64,000 nucleotides of DNA from Hyphomonadaceae bacterium. Its GTDB lineage: Bacteria > Pseudomonadota > Alphaproteobacteria > Caulobacterales > Hyphomonadaceae. The translations under genes were made by a program, and so were the position numbers. Every line of letters starts with the position of its first letter. Within the stretch, counting starts at the first letter, position 1. Where the stretch lies: the NCBI GenBank assembly GCA_030697555.1, contig JAUYPV010000161.1, positions 35,008 to 99,007 on the forward strand. The letters run 5' to 3'. The notes beneath the pieces were generated by a model, which was given only the letters and a program-made list of their open reading frames with translations, had not been told where the DNA came from and did not search any database. This document shows, piece after piece, positions 1-7,569 of this stretch.

Positions 1-96
1 GTCGATGGTGATCACGCCATCGACGATCGTATGCATGAGTCCCGTCAGCGCATCCGATTCGTCATCGGAGCGCCGGTCGCGCGACATGCCAGACAT
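1..96 (-). CDS. PAS-domain sensor, N-terminal fragment cut by window edge
   Basis: Reading the minus strand from an ATG at 96 gives 32 open codons that run off the left edge. They start with a short charged leader and end in HTIVDGVITID, which matches the beginning of a PAS sensor domain as in FixL-type and other sensor kinases, where a (D/N)T(x)xDG(x)ITID stretch forms the first helix and strand. A G-rich stretch precedes the ATG. Nothing of the haem pocket, kinase or output domain is inside the window, so a FixL identity is only a possibility. The two FixK/FNR-type sites further along make an oxygen sensor plausible here. The call rests on one short motif. Confidence 0.55.
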   Translation of the reverse strand, partial: MSGMSRDRRSDDESDALTGLMHTIVDGVITID

Positions 97-259
97 GGGT
101 GGCGCCCCCCGGCGCCAATGACAGCGAATCGCCCTGAAATCAGTTCGATTTTCTGGTCGTCGTTATCTGCTAGCAGCAAACGAGCCGGAAGTCGAGGAAG
201 GTGTGCGGTACCGTACAAACTGGCATCATCCGGCTGACATCGTTGCGCTTTTCAGCAGG

Positions 260-345
260 CCAGACGCGACATACGCCTGTCACGAAGGCAACTACACACT
301 CCCCGGCATCCTCGCCGGCGCCCGCCGCGACGACCGCGAAGGCCG
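260..345 (+). pseudogene. C-terminal remnant of the CHEGNY exported protein family
   Basis: The frame read from 203 contains ATYACHEGNYTLPGILAGAR at about 269-328. This matches the last 25 or so residues of the intact protein encoded at 47813-48988, which ends YACHEGNYALPGIL and so on. Upstream in the same frame there is no trace of the other 360 residues, and downstream the reading frame continues into unrelated sequence. It is therefore a piece of a second family member left after deletion or rearrangement. No promoter or ribosome binding site of its own is seen. Confidence 0.7.
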
Positions 346-493
346 CACCACACAGGCGGTGGGATGCGGAAATAATGGGACCGCCAGGCGCCTGCCTGGC
401 AGAGGCCGCATGGCGGCCTGTCCATCTACGTTGATGTTGCCGGCTGCGCCGACACTGCCGGGCAGGCGCCCGGCAATCCCAAAATCAAGAAGC

Positions 494-513
494 CCCGGAG
501 ATCGCTCTCCGGG
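494..513 (-). terminator. Hairpin terminator after the DUF6644-like gene
   Basis: An 8-bp perfect stem, CCCGGAGA with TCTCCGGG, closes a 4-base loop. On the minus strand it lies about 27 bases past the stop codon at 540 and is followed by a T-rich stretch, as expected for a Rho-independent terminator of the minus-strand genes. Confidence 0.7.
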
Positions 514-539
514 ACTCCCGTTTTCATCTCGAACTCAGT

Positions 540-1370
540 CTACGAAGCGAACCCGATCCAGCGGCCGCCGGCGGCGACCGTGACCCAGGTGAGGATCGAG
601 AACAGGGCGATCATCCTTGCCAGCGGCGTCGCCGCATCGGCCTTGCCCTTGTACAGCTCGTACCCGAACAGGCCGATCATGATCAGCGTCGCCGCGACCA
701 TGACGTAGCGCGAGACCTCGTCGAACACCGGCTCGTAGGTGTTGAACCCCACGATCCAGTACATGATGAACTGTCCGCCGAAGAGCAGCGTGAACGCTGC
801 CGCCGCAATCCAGCGTGTGCGAACGCCGAAGATCACAAGAATCGCGTAGGCCGCTGCGAGCGGGTGGAACAAGCCAGGCGCCGAGATCTGGTCCATCGAG
901 AAAGTCCCCAGCGCGAAGGCCCAGACCAGGAACGCTATGCTGCCGGTGATGATGATCGGCATCGACACCTTGCCCTCTGCCTTCGCCACGGCGTTGGTGA
1001 CGCCGAAGGAGAAGATGCAGGCCGCGATCAGCGACATGATCTTCACGAAGAACGGCACGGACTTGTAGAGCTTGTCCGAGTTCAGCATGCCGATGATGAT
1101 GCCGGTGCCGAGAACGATGCAAAGGCCGATGATGAACCAGGGCCGCAGGTTTCGCTCCAGCGTCGAGGGTTGTTCCTCCGTCAGGCCCGCGCCCATCAGG
1201 CGAAGGTTGAGCAGGATCACCGCGCCGCCCATGAGTGCGAGGCCGACAAGGTGCAGCGCGCCGAATGGCGCATAGACGTCCTGCAGCAGGGAGATCGGCC
1301 AGACCTTTGGCATGTTGGTGACGAAGTCGGCCGCGCCGGGGATGCCTTTGAAAAGATCTTCGAAGGTCAT
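540..1370 (-). CDS. DUF6644-like integral membrane protein
   Basis: A 276-residue protein with about six to seven hydrophobic segments. The first core helix has the pattern ALHLVGLALMGG followed by LNLRLMG, with a histidine at residue 40. The neighbouring gene at 1374-2324 shows the same arrangement (TH, then IDLRMMG), so the two are paralogues. I place them in the DUF6644 family from memory of its pattern; no activity is established. A histidine conserved inside the membrane, and a cytochrome c gene upstream, would fit a b-haem or redox role, but this is inference. The gene starts 3 bases after the stop of its neighbour, so they are co-transcribed, and a terminator follows it. Confidence 0.75.
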   Translation of the reverse strand: MTFEDLFKGIPGAADFVTNMPKVWPISLLQDVYAPFGALHLVGLALMGGAVILLNLRLMGAGLTEEQPSTLERNLRPWFIIGLCIVLGTGIIIGMLNSDKLYKSVPFFVKIMSLIAACIFSFGVTNAVAKAEGKVSMPIIITGSIAFLVWAFALGTFSMDQISAPGLFHPLAAAYAILVIFGVRTRWIAAAAFTLLFGGQFIMYWIVGFNTYEPVFDEVSRYVMVAATLIMIGLFGYELYKGKADAATPLARMIALFSILTWVTVAAGGRWIGFAS

Positions 1371-1373
1371 GGC

Positions 1374-2324
1374 TTAATTCCCCTGACCAGGAGCGGGTTG
1401 CACAGGTGCGGGTTCGGCGGGCGCTTCGCCCTCCGGCGCCGCGGGATCGGTCGTACTCTCCTCCTCGGAAGGCGCAGCATCTTCCGCCGGCGGCGCCTCC
1501 TCGCTGGTCCCTGTTCCGCCATCGCTGACGTCGACGTCTTCGAGATAGGACATGGCCTGCTTGCACTCCTCCAGGACGTACATGAGGGAGCCCTTCTCGA
1601 CCTTCTCGCAGAAGAACCAGTCGTAGGCGATGAAGCGGCCGAAGACGATGACCAGGAACCAGCAGGTCATCGAGATAGCGCCGGACAGTTTCACCTTCAG
1701 CGGCGGGTAGGGCGCCCGGACGTGAAGCAGCCAGACCAGGGCGGACACCAGCGCCAGAGTCGAGAGCGTCAGCAGGAGCACGAGCACGGCGTCGAATACC
1801 GGATGCAGGGCGATAGAGGCCACTGGCAGGGCGAGCGCCAGCACAAGGGCGGCGAACGGCCCGGCCGCTTTCGACCAGGGCGACTTTTCCGGCGCCGCGT
1901 CAGGCGCAGCGTCCCATTCCGCCTGGCTCTTCTGCACCGTGTAGTGGAACCAGAAGATGTTGATTGCGGCGAGGATCAGGAACACCATTTTCAGGCGGAA
2001 CCAGATGTTGTGGTAGTACAGCATCGGGTCGCGGCCGACGAAGGTGATGAGGCCCGTTAGCACCATTGCGCCGAAGGCGATCATGGTGATCGGCAGCACG
2101 CGGTCGTTCAGCTTCGAGAACGGCATGTTCTTGAAGGCCATGCCCATCATACGCAGGTCGATCAGCCAGATCGTCCCGGCGAAGAACATGATCGTCAGCA
2201 CGTGCGTGCCTTCGACGACGTTCCACATGAAGAGCGACTCGTGCATCTGGTGCGACCAGGACTGACCTTCCGGGCCGAACCGGCCGAGGTCCTCTTGCAG
2301 CCAGTTTATGAAATCGTGAAACAA
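1374..2324 (-). CDS. DUF6644-like integral membrane protein with acidic proline-rich tail
   Basis: A 316-residue paralogue of the protein at 540-1370. The membrane part covers residues 30-235 and includes EGTHVLTIMFFAG with a histidine at 41. The last 65 residues form a disordered tail rich in Glu, Pro and Ala (TSEEAPPAEDAAPSEEES) that the paralogue lacks. It is the first gene of the pair. Upstream, a FixK/FNR-like box (2420-2433) and a perfect hairpin (2376-2394) lie between it and the cytochrome gene, suggesting separate regulation by oxygen. Function is unknown. Confidence 0.75.
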   Translation of the reverse strand: MFHDFINWLQEDLGRFGPEGQSWSHQMHESLFMWNVVEGTHVLTIMFFAGTIWLIDLRMMGMAFKNMPFSKLNDRVLPITMIAFGAMVLTGLITFVGRDPMLYYHNIWFRLKMVFLILAAINIFWFHYTVQKSQAEWDAAPDAAPEKSPWSKAAGPFAALVLALALPVASIALHPVFDAVLVLLLTLSTLALVSALVWLLHVRAPYPPLKVKLSGAISMTCWFLVIVFGRFIAYDWFFCEKVEKGSLMYVLEECKQAMSYLEDVDVSDGGTGTSEEAPPAEDAAPSEEESTTDPAAPEGEAPAEPAPVQPAPGQGN

Positions 2325-2375
2325 CTCGCCTATCTCCCCGTCCGTCCGCCGCTGACCGGCGAAAACTCTGGCCCC

Positions 2376-2398
2376 TCTGGCAGCGCCTGCCAGATTTT
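2376..2398. promoter_or_regulatory. Perfect inverted repeat upstream of the DUF6644 pair
   Basis: TCTGGCAG-CGC-CTGCCAGA is an 8-bp stem with a 3-base loop, followed by TTTT on the plus strand. It sits in the 5' region of the minus-strand pair, between the FixK-like box and the start at 2324. No plus-strand gene ends before it, so it may be a leader hairpin or operator rather than a terminator. Confidence 0.45.
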
Positions 2399-2419
2399 AC
2401 TGCAGCCTGCATCCGCGTT

Positions 2420-2433
2420 CTGATCTGGATCAA
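2420..2433 (-). promoter_or_regulatory. FixK/FNR-like box
   Basis: On the minus strand this reads TTGATCCAGATCAG, nine of ten conserved positions of the TTGAT-N4-ATCAA consensus bound by FNR, FixK and related CRP-family regulators. It is centred about 102 bases upstream of the DUF6644-like start at 2324, a usual position for a site at a promoter. Confidence 0.6.
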
Positions 2434-2459
2434 ACGCAGGGCAAGGCGCGCCTACAGTT

Positions 2460-2948
2460 CTAGTCGTTGCCGATCACGTAGTGGCTATGGCACTTCGTGC
2501 ACGCCTCGTAGATTTTTCCGCCGGCGTCAAAAAACCTTTCCTTGTCGCGCGCTTCGGCCGCCGCAAACGCCTCCATGCCGGCGTCGTACATCATATGCGC
2601 GGCTTCGACCCAGCGCGGATCGTCGTCGACAGGCCGTCCGGGCAGCAGCAGCAGGTTGGCGGCTTCCGCGATCGTGATCCCGGCATTGGTGGCGTAGCGC
2701 CAGCCGGCGTCGTCGGTCGGGAACAGTTCGTGGGTGCCTTCGGCGTCGATCAGCCAGCCCTGCGCCAGCCAGACGCCGTCGGCGGCGTTGTCGATGACGT
2801 GCCCCATGAGCTCCTTCATGGCGACGTCGGTCTTGTACTGGCCCTTGTCTGCGGCGGCGGGGTTCGTGGAGGCGGGCGCGTCAGCTTTCTGGCCGCAGCC
2901 GGCCACAAGCAGAGCCACGGCGGCAAGGCCCGCGGAAATGCGGATCAT
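2460..2948 (-). CDS. Cytochrome c-type lipoprotein
   Basis: A 162-residue exported protein. The signal peptide ends in the lipobox LVAGC (Cys18), so it is anchored to a membrane. A single haem-attachment motif CTKCH lies almost at the C-terminus (Cys150, Cys153, His154), as in some cytochrome c' or c-prime-beta-like domains where haem binds near the end. I chose the ATG at 2948 because it has a GAGGGA site and begins the signal peptide; a longer frame to 3074 has no such features. The fold between lipobox and haem is helical and not recognised further. A perfect palindrome lies 54 bases upstream. It may exchange electrons with the DUF6644-like pair, which is inference. Confidence 0.8.
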   Translation of the reverse strand: MIRISAGLAAVALLVAGCGQKADAPASTNPAAADKGQYKTDVAMKELMGHVIDNAADGVWLAQGWLIDAEGTHELFPTDDAGWRYATNAGITIAEAANLLLLPGRPVDDDPRWVEAAHMMYDAGMEAFAAAEARDKERFFDAGGKIYEACTKCHSHYVIGND

Positions 2949-3001
2949 GGTTCTTCCCTCGGTTGGTGCGCCGGTTCTCTTTGGGGAACCTGACGCGTGG
3001 A

Positions 3002-3013
3002 ATTGTATACAAT
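3002..3013. promoter_or_regulatory. Perfect palindrome ATTGTATACAAT, possible operator
   Basis: A 12-bp perfect palindrome of the TTGTATACAA type seen in many GntR-family operators, and AT-rich against a GC-rich background. It lies in the divergent region between the cytochrome lipoprotein and the serine hydrolase and could act on either gene. Confidence 0.45.
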
Positions 3014-3203
3014 CCTCCACCTCACCAAAGGGTAACCCGCTATCCGCCCCATAGCGATGGCCTAGGTGTCGCACTCCTTACAATCTAACGGAGATTTCCA
3101 TTCCCTCCGTCGAGCCACACCGCTCTTTCCATCGGGCGCTGAAACGATCTAGACAGTGGCAGGAACCGCGCCGTCTTCACGAAGCGCGCCAGGGAGGGAC
3201 TTC

Positions 3204-4469
3204 ATGAACTTCGTAATGCGCTCCATGCGTGGAGCAGGGGCTGCTCTTGCGCTCGCCCTTCTCGCGGCCGCCTGCGCCACCGGACCGAAGATCGCCGATC
3301 CGGCGAAGTCTTCGCTCGAGCGCGGCGACCTGGCGTCGCTCGGCTTCGATCCAACCAAGCTTGCCGACATCCGCACCGCCCTCAACGCCGACGTGCTGAG
3401 CGGCAAGATTCCCGGCGCGTATCTCCTCATCGGCCGCAACGACAAGATCGTCTTCGCCCAAGGCTTCGGCGTCCAGGGCCCCGGCCAGGCGACGCCCGCC
3501 AGCGAAGAGACGATCTATCGCGTCTTCTCGATGACCAAGCCGGTCGTCGCCGTCACGGCGATGACGCTGGTCGAGGAAGGCAAGCTAGACCTCGATGCGC
3601 CGGTTTCGAAATACCTGCCGGCCTTCGCCAACGTGAAGATCTGGCAGAAGGAAGGCGATCCGGTTCCCTCGACCAAGCCGATGCTGATCCGTCACCTGAT
3701 GAGCCACACGTCCGGCGTCATCTATTCCTTCATCCAGCCGCAACTGCCGATCTCGAAGGCATGGGTTGCGGGCGGCGAGCAGCGCCAGGATCTGTCGGCC
3801 AAGGACTGGTCCGAGCAGGTTGTCGCCAAGCTGCCGATGGTCGCCGAGCCGGCAACGGCGTGGAACTACAGCCAAGGCCTCGATGTGCTGGGCGGCGTGA
3901 TCGAAGCGATCACCGGCCAGTCGCTGGGCGATGCGATCAAGGCGCGCGTGACCGGCCCGCTGGGCATGACCGATACGGCCTTCTTCCAGCCCCCCGCGAA
4001 GTCGCCACGCTTCGCCCAGTCGAAGAACCCGGATCCGCTCTACTACGACTACACGCTCGTCAAGCCGTTCATGTCCGGCGGCGGCGGCCTGTCGTCGACG
4101 GCGGAAGACTATCTGCGCTTCGTGCTGATGCTCGCCAACCACGGCGAATACCGCGGCGTGCGCGTGCTGAAGCCCGAGACGGTCGATCTGATGATGATCG
4201 ACCAGACGACCGCCGAGATCCGTGGCAAGGGCCTGTTCTTCCCCGGCGCGGGCATGGGCTTCGGCCTCGGCATGTCGCTGGTGATCGACGACACCAAGCA
4301 GCGCCCCGGCAACGGCACCTTCTCGTGGAACGGCATCGCCGGGACCGAGTGGTGGTATGATCCGAAGAACGACGTGTTCATGGTCTTCATGCAGCAGGAC
4401 CGCGCGCTGCTCGCCGAATACCAGCGCAAGAACCGCAACTGGATCTACGATTCCATCGTGAAGAAGTGA
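3204..4469 (+). CDS. Serine hydrolase, beta-lactamase class C/esterase family, lipoprotein
   Basis: A 421-residue member of the serine beta-lactamase-like superfamily (Pfam Beta-lactamase, COG1680). It has the active-site S-x-x-K as SMTK at residues 109-112 and the second motif as YSQ at about 222 (WNYSQG), the Y-x-(N/S) position. Members act as esterases, D-amino-acid peptidases or penicillin-binding proteins; the substrate cannot be told here. The signal peptide ends in a lipobox (LAAAC, Cys24), so it is a lipoprotein. The ATG at 3204 follows GGGAGGGA and is preferred over the frame start at 3156. A clear terminator follows it, so it is a single-gene unit. Confidence 0.85.
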   Translation: MNFVMRSMRGAGAALALALLAAACATGPKIADPAKSSLERGDLASLGFDPTKLADIRTALNADVLSGKIPGAYLLIGRNDKIVFAQGFGVQGPGQATPASEETIYRVFSMTKPVVAVTAMTLVEEGKLDLDAPVSKYLPAFANVKIWQKEGDPVPSTKPMLIRHLMSHTSGVIYSFIQPQLPISKAWVAGGEQRQDLSAKDWSEQVVAKLPMVAEPATAWNYSQGLDVLGGVIEAITGQSLGDAIKARVTGPLGMTDTAFFQPPAKSPRFAQSKNPDPLYYDYTLVKPFMSGGGGLSSTAEDYLRFVLMLANHGEYRGVRVLKPETVDLMMIDQTTAEIRGKGLFFPGAGMGFGLGMSLVIDDTKQRPGNGTFSWNGIAGTEWWYDPKNDVFMVFMQQDRALLAEYQRKNRNWIYDSIVKK

Positions 4470-4493
4470 TCTGTCGCCAAACACAAACAGAAA

Positions 4494-4520
4494 GGGCGGC
4501 TCTCCCGAGCCGCCCTTTTT
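4494..4520 (+). terminator. Rho-independent terminator
   Basis: A 9-bp perfect stem, GGGCGGCTC with GAGCCGCCC, closes a TCCC loop and is followed by TTTTT, 25 bases after the stop of the serine hydrolase. Confidence 0.9.
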
Positions 4521-4525
4521 CGTTC

Positions 4526-4554
4526 GTGAGCCCGCCTGCATGGTTCGACAGGCG
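4526..4554 (+). repeat. REP-like palindromic repeat, copy 1
   Basis: GTGAGCCCGCC followed by TGCATGGTTCGACAGGCG. It matches 25 of 29 positions of the sequence at 20771-20799, and a third, inverted copy of its core lies at about 21008-21026. Each copy can fold by itself (CGCCTG with CAGGCG here). This looks like a dispersed intergenic repeat of the genome. Confidence 0.6.
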
Positions 4555-4593
4555 ACCGCCATGCGGCCTGCCCACCGTGTTGTCGTGTTCGCT

Positions 4594-4607
4594 TTGATCT
4601 GCGTCAA
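4594..4607 (+). promoter_or_regulatory. FixK/FNR box, near-perfect
   Basis: TTGATCTGCGTCAA fits the alphaproteobacterial FixK/FNR consensus TTGAT-N4-(A/G)TCAA. It lies 64 bases before the ATG of the small zinc-ribbon frame at 4671, which suggests that this frame is expressed when oxygen is low. Confidence 0.65.
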
Positions 4608-4670
4608 ATCGGAGCGTCGGACAGGAGGCACGGTTCCACCAGGCTGAGCACCGCGGACCCGGGTCGCCTC

Positions 4671-4994
4671 ATGCAACACGACTGGATCTGTTACACGACG
4701 CATTGCCACTCCTGTGGACATGATGGACTGTTGCAGCTGTGGTCGGACCGCCACGGCTGGGGCTATACGACGAGGGCGCTTGTCGTGGCCGCAGTAAATC
4801 GAATCCATCCGGAAAACTCCGTGATGCGGTGCGCAGCCTGCCTGTCCTCCGTTGTCACGTTGGAGCGGCGGCCAAATTCGCCTAGTTGCGTGAGCGCCGC
4901 TTGCCGGTTCAATCGCCTCCCCAACCGTTTGAAGCGCTCCGGCGCCGAAATCTCCTGCCCTCTGCACCATGCAACAGAGCGGGCCAAGCTCTGA
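4671..4994 (+). CDS. Possible small zinc-ribbon protein
   Basis: A 107-residue frame with two CxxC pairs, Cys12/Cys15 (CHSCGHDG) and Cys54/Cys57 (RCAAC), the spacing of a zinc ribbon. The first 60 residues, with LLQLWSDRHGWGYTTRAL and HPENSV, read like a true protein, while the rest is less convincing, so the C-terminal part may be shifted or decayed. No good ribosome binding site precedes the ATG; an AGGAGG lies too far upstream at 4623. The FixK/FNR-type box just upstream is the best argument that it is expressed. I do not recognise the family with certainty. Confidence 0.4.
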   Translation: MQHDWICYTTHCHSCGHDGLLQLWSDRHGWGYTTRALVVAAVNRIHPENSVMRCAACLSSVVTLERRPNSPSCVSAACRFNRLPNRLKRSGAEISCPLHHATERAKL

Positions 4995-5287
4995 AAGTCA
5001 GAGCGCCCACGCGCGTCGACCGGTTGAGGCCGCCGCCGAAATCGGTCATTAGGCACTTTCTTCCTGATCAACTGCAGGAGGGCGAAAACGGCGCCGACGC
5101 CTTCCCCACCAATGCCGAGATCACAGGATGCGTCCCGGCATTTCATCATCCATCCGTCCCTTCCTTTTTCGCTCTATCGATCTCCACTTGCTTTCGCACC
5201 CCTTGCCCGGATAACCCATAAGCTCGCCCGGGGTCCAACGCGCGAGGCCTACCCTCACGCGTCAGGTTACTACGCGGAGTGAAATCG
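4995..5287. other. Intergenic region before the PhoD-type gene
   Basis: No gene is supported here. It should contain the promoter of the phosphatase; no clear -35/-10 pair stands out. The opposite-strand frame is only a shadow. Confidence 0.4.
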
Positions 5288-7333
5288 ATGAGCGGACAGA
5301 CAACGCGCAGATCGCTGCTGGCGCAAGCAGCGAGCCTCGGCGCGGCCCTCGCCTTCGGTCAGAGTTGCGCGCACGCGCCCACGGCCACGCGCACGGAAAG
5401 GCGTGACCTCTACCCGCAGGGCGTGGCGTCCGGCGATCCCATGCCGGACAGCGTGATCCTGTGGACGCGCCGCGCGCCGGATGCCGGCGCAGCCAAGCAC
5501 CGGTTGATGGTGGAGGTCGCCGGCGACGAGGCCTTCGCGCACATCGTCGCACGCGGCGATGTGGAGGTGAGCGCGGCCACCGACTGGACGTGTCGCTTTC
5601 TTGCGGCAGGCCTCAGGCCTGCGCGGGAATATTGGTACCGCTTTGTCGATGAAGCGGGAAGCATGAGCCGTGCTGGCCGCACGCTGACCGCGCCCGCTTC
5701 AAGCGATGATCGCGCCGTGCGTTTCGCTTTCGTCAGCTGCCAGGATGTCACCAACGGCGCGCTCAATGCCTACCGGCGCATGATCTACGAAGACGCGCGC
5801 CGCCCGCGTGCGGAGCAGCTCAGCTTCGTGCTGCACCTCGGCGATTTCGTCTACGAGGTCGTCCGCTATCCAGAGGACATGCCGGACGGCATGGATCGCG
5901 GGCGCAAGCTGACCGGCGCTGTGCGCTATCCGAAGGGCGAGAAGGTGAAGAACTTCCACTTCCCTGTCGATCTCGAAGACTATCGCACGCTGTACCGCAG
6001 CTTTCTTCTCGACCCCGACCTGCAGGATGCGCGTGCGCGTTGGCCGTTCGTGCCCGTGTGGGACAATCACGAATTCTCGTGGAACGGCTATCAGAGCCAG
6101 CAGGTCATCTCCAGCGATCCGCCGCGGCCGGCGCAAACCCTGAAGGTCGCCGCGAGCCAGGCGTGGTACGAATACCAGCCCGCGCGCGTCATCAAGAAGG
6201 GCGCCGGCGACGCATTCGAGCCACCCCACGTCGAAAACAAGCCGCTCTCGAACATCGACGCACGTGGGCTCGGCCAGGAGCCGAACAATCTCGCCGCCAT
6301 CAATGCGCTGCGCATCGAGCGCGCGTTCCGGTTCGGCAAGAACGTCGACTTGATCCTGACCGACAATCGTTCGTTTCAGTCAGCCCCCATCAATGGCGCA
6401 AATCTGCCAGGGCTCGATTTCGGCGCGTTCCCGGAGATCGCCAACGACATCCTCGAAGCAGGGCGCGAGTACGCGGGCGGCGCGCCCGCCACGCTGCGCA
6501 TCGGCACGACCGAAATCCCCAACCCGCAACTCCATGAGCCGCCGCAAGCCTATCTGGGCGTCGAGCAAATGAAGTGGTTCAAGGAACGCCTGCGCGCGGC
6601 GAAAGCGCCGTGGAAGATATGGGGCCATTCGTTCGGCACGCTCACCTGGCGCACCGATCCGCAGAATCTTCCGCCCGAATTCGCGGCCACGTGGCCAAGC
6701 ACCGAGTACGGCGTTTTCAACCGCTCCTGGGTGGTCGAGCACGCCGAGATCTTCGGCATGGTGCGCGATGAAGGCATCACGGGCCTCACCATCGTCGCCG
6801 GCGACAAGCATTCCTTCTGGGCGGGCTATCCGAGCGAGACGCTGCCGCCGCGTCCATTCGAACCTGTGGCCGTCGAATTCGTCACCGGCTCAATCTCGCA
6901 GCAGGGATCGGGTGAGGTTCAAACACTGACCTACCCGCGCGACAATCCGCTACGACCGTTCTACGTGCATGACCGGCCCGACGGCTCCAAACAACACGCG
7001 TTCAGCACGACCATACTTCACGGCGTCCGCGCCGCGCTGGCGCTTCGCGACACCGACGATCCGGCGAAAGCGCGCGCCGCGCGCAACCCGGACAATGCAC
7101 CGCACCTCACTTTCACGGACTTCTGGGGATACGGATACACCACCGTGCGCGCCTCTCCGGACGAGCTGGAAACCGAGTTCGTATGCATTCCGCCGCCGGC
7201 CACGCGCAGCGAACGCGAAGACGGCGGACCGCTGCGTTACCGCGTCGTCCATCGCGTCGCACGCTGGGCGCCAGGAGAGCGGCCGCAGATGCGACCCGAG
7301 ACCGTCGAGGGCGACCCCGGGCTTTCCATCTGA
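5288..7333 (+). CDS. PhoD-type alkaline phosphatase, Tat-exported
   Basis: A 681-residue calcineurin-like phosphoesterase of the PhoD family, which cleaves phosphate mono- and diesters outside the cytoplasm using Fe and Ca. The N-terminus has a twin-arginine signal (TTRRSLLAQAASLGAALAFG) followed by the PhoD N-terminal domain (YPQGVASGDPMPDSVILWTR). The metal-site motifs follow in order: FAFVSCQDV, HLGDFVYE, WDNHEFSWNG, LTDNRSF and GDKHSFWAG. The protein is somewhat longer than typical PhoD. The ATG at 5288 is preferred over an in-frame GTG at 5279 because it sits 8 bases behind GCGGAG. No phosphate regulon box was identified. Confidence 0.88.
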   Translation: MSGQTTRRSLLAQAASLGAALAFGQSCAHAPTATRTERRDLYPQGVASGDPMPDSVILWTRRAPDAGAAKHRLMVEVAGDEAFAHIVARGDVEVSAATDWTCRFLAAGLRPAREYWYRFVDEAGSMSRAGRTLTAPASSDDRAVRFAFVSCQDVTNGALNAYRRMIYEDARRPRAEQLSFVLHLGDFVYEVVRYPEDMPDGMDRGRKLTGAVRYPKGEKVKNFHFPVDLEDYRTLYRSFLLDPDLQDARARWPFVPVWDNHEFSWNGYQSQQVISSDPPRPAQTLKVAASQAWYEYQPARVIKKGAGDAFEPPHVENKPLSNIDARGLGQEPNNLAAINALRIERAFRFGKNVDLILTDNRSFQSAPINGANLPGLDFGAFPEIANDILEAGREYAGGAPATLRIGTTEIPNPQLHEPPQAYLGVEQMKWFKERLRAAKAPWKIWGHSFGTLTWRTDPQNLPPEFAATWPSTEYGVFNRSWVVEHAEIFGMVRDEGITGLTIVAGDKHSFWAGYPSETLPPRPFEPVAVEFVTGSISQQGSGEVQTLTYPRDNPLRPFYVHDRPDGSKQHAFSTTILHGVRAALALRDTDDPAKARAARNPDNAPHLTFTDFWGYGYTTVRASPDELETEFVCIPPPATRSEREDGGPLRYRVVHRVARWAPGERPQMRPETVEGDPGLSI

Positions 7334-7398
7334 TCTGAACTGTGGCCGTCGCATCGCGAAAAAATGCGTCGACCGGGCGAAAGCGGCCAACGTCGCTT

Positions 7399-7450
7399 TT
7401 GGGCCAGTTCGCGCCCTTCGCCGCAGCTTCGGCCAACGGCTGCATTTCGC
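7399..7450 (+). repeat. 52-bp direct repeat, copy 1
   Basis: TTGGGCCAGTTCGCGCC and the following bases through CTGCATTTCGC match 9023-9074 with about five differences. The copies flank the AraC regulator and VOC gene pair in the same orientation. Confidence 0.75.
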
Positions 7451-7569
7451 GGCGGCCTCAACCGGTCATTCCCTGCCACTGCCCCGGTGCTGGAGTTCGC
7501 CCAGCACTGCCTTGTCCCATAGCAAGAAACGTCAAGACAGATGCGCCGCAGCTAGGCAATCTGGCCGGC

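Larger units (their letters stand above)
97..539. other. Intergenic stretch with gene remnant and terminator
   Basis: Apart from the remnant at 260-345 and the hairpin at 494-513, this stretch contains short palindromes (for instance around 397-418) but no gene I can support. The open frames on the plus strand are short and show no family features beyond the remnant. Confidence 0.5.
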
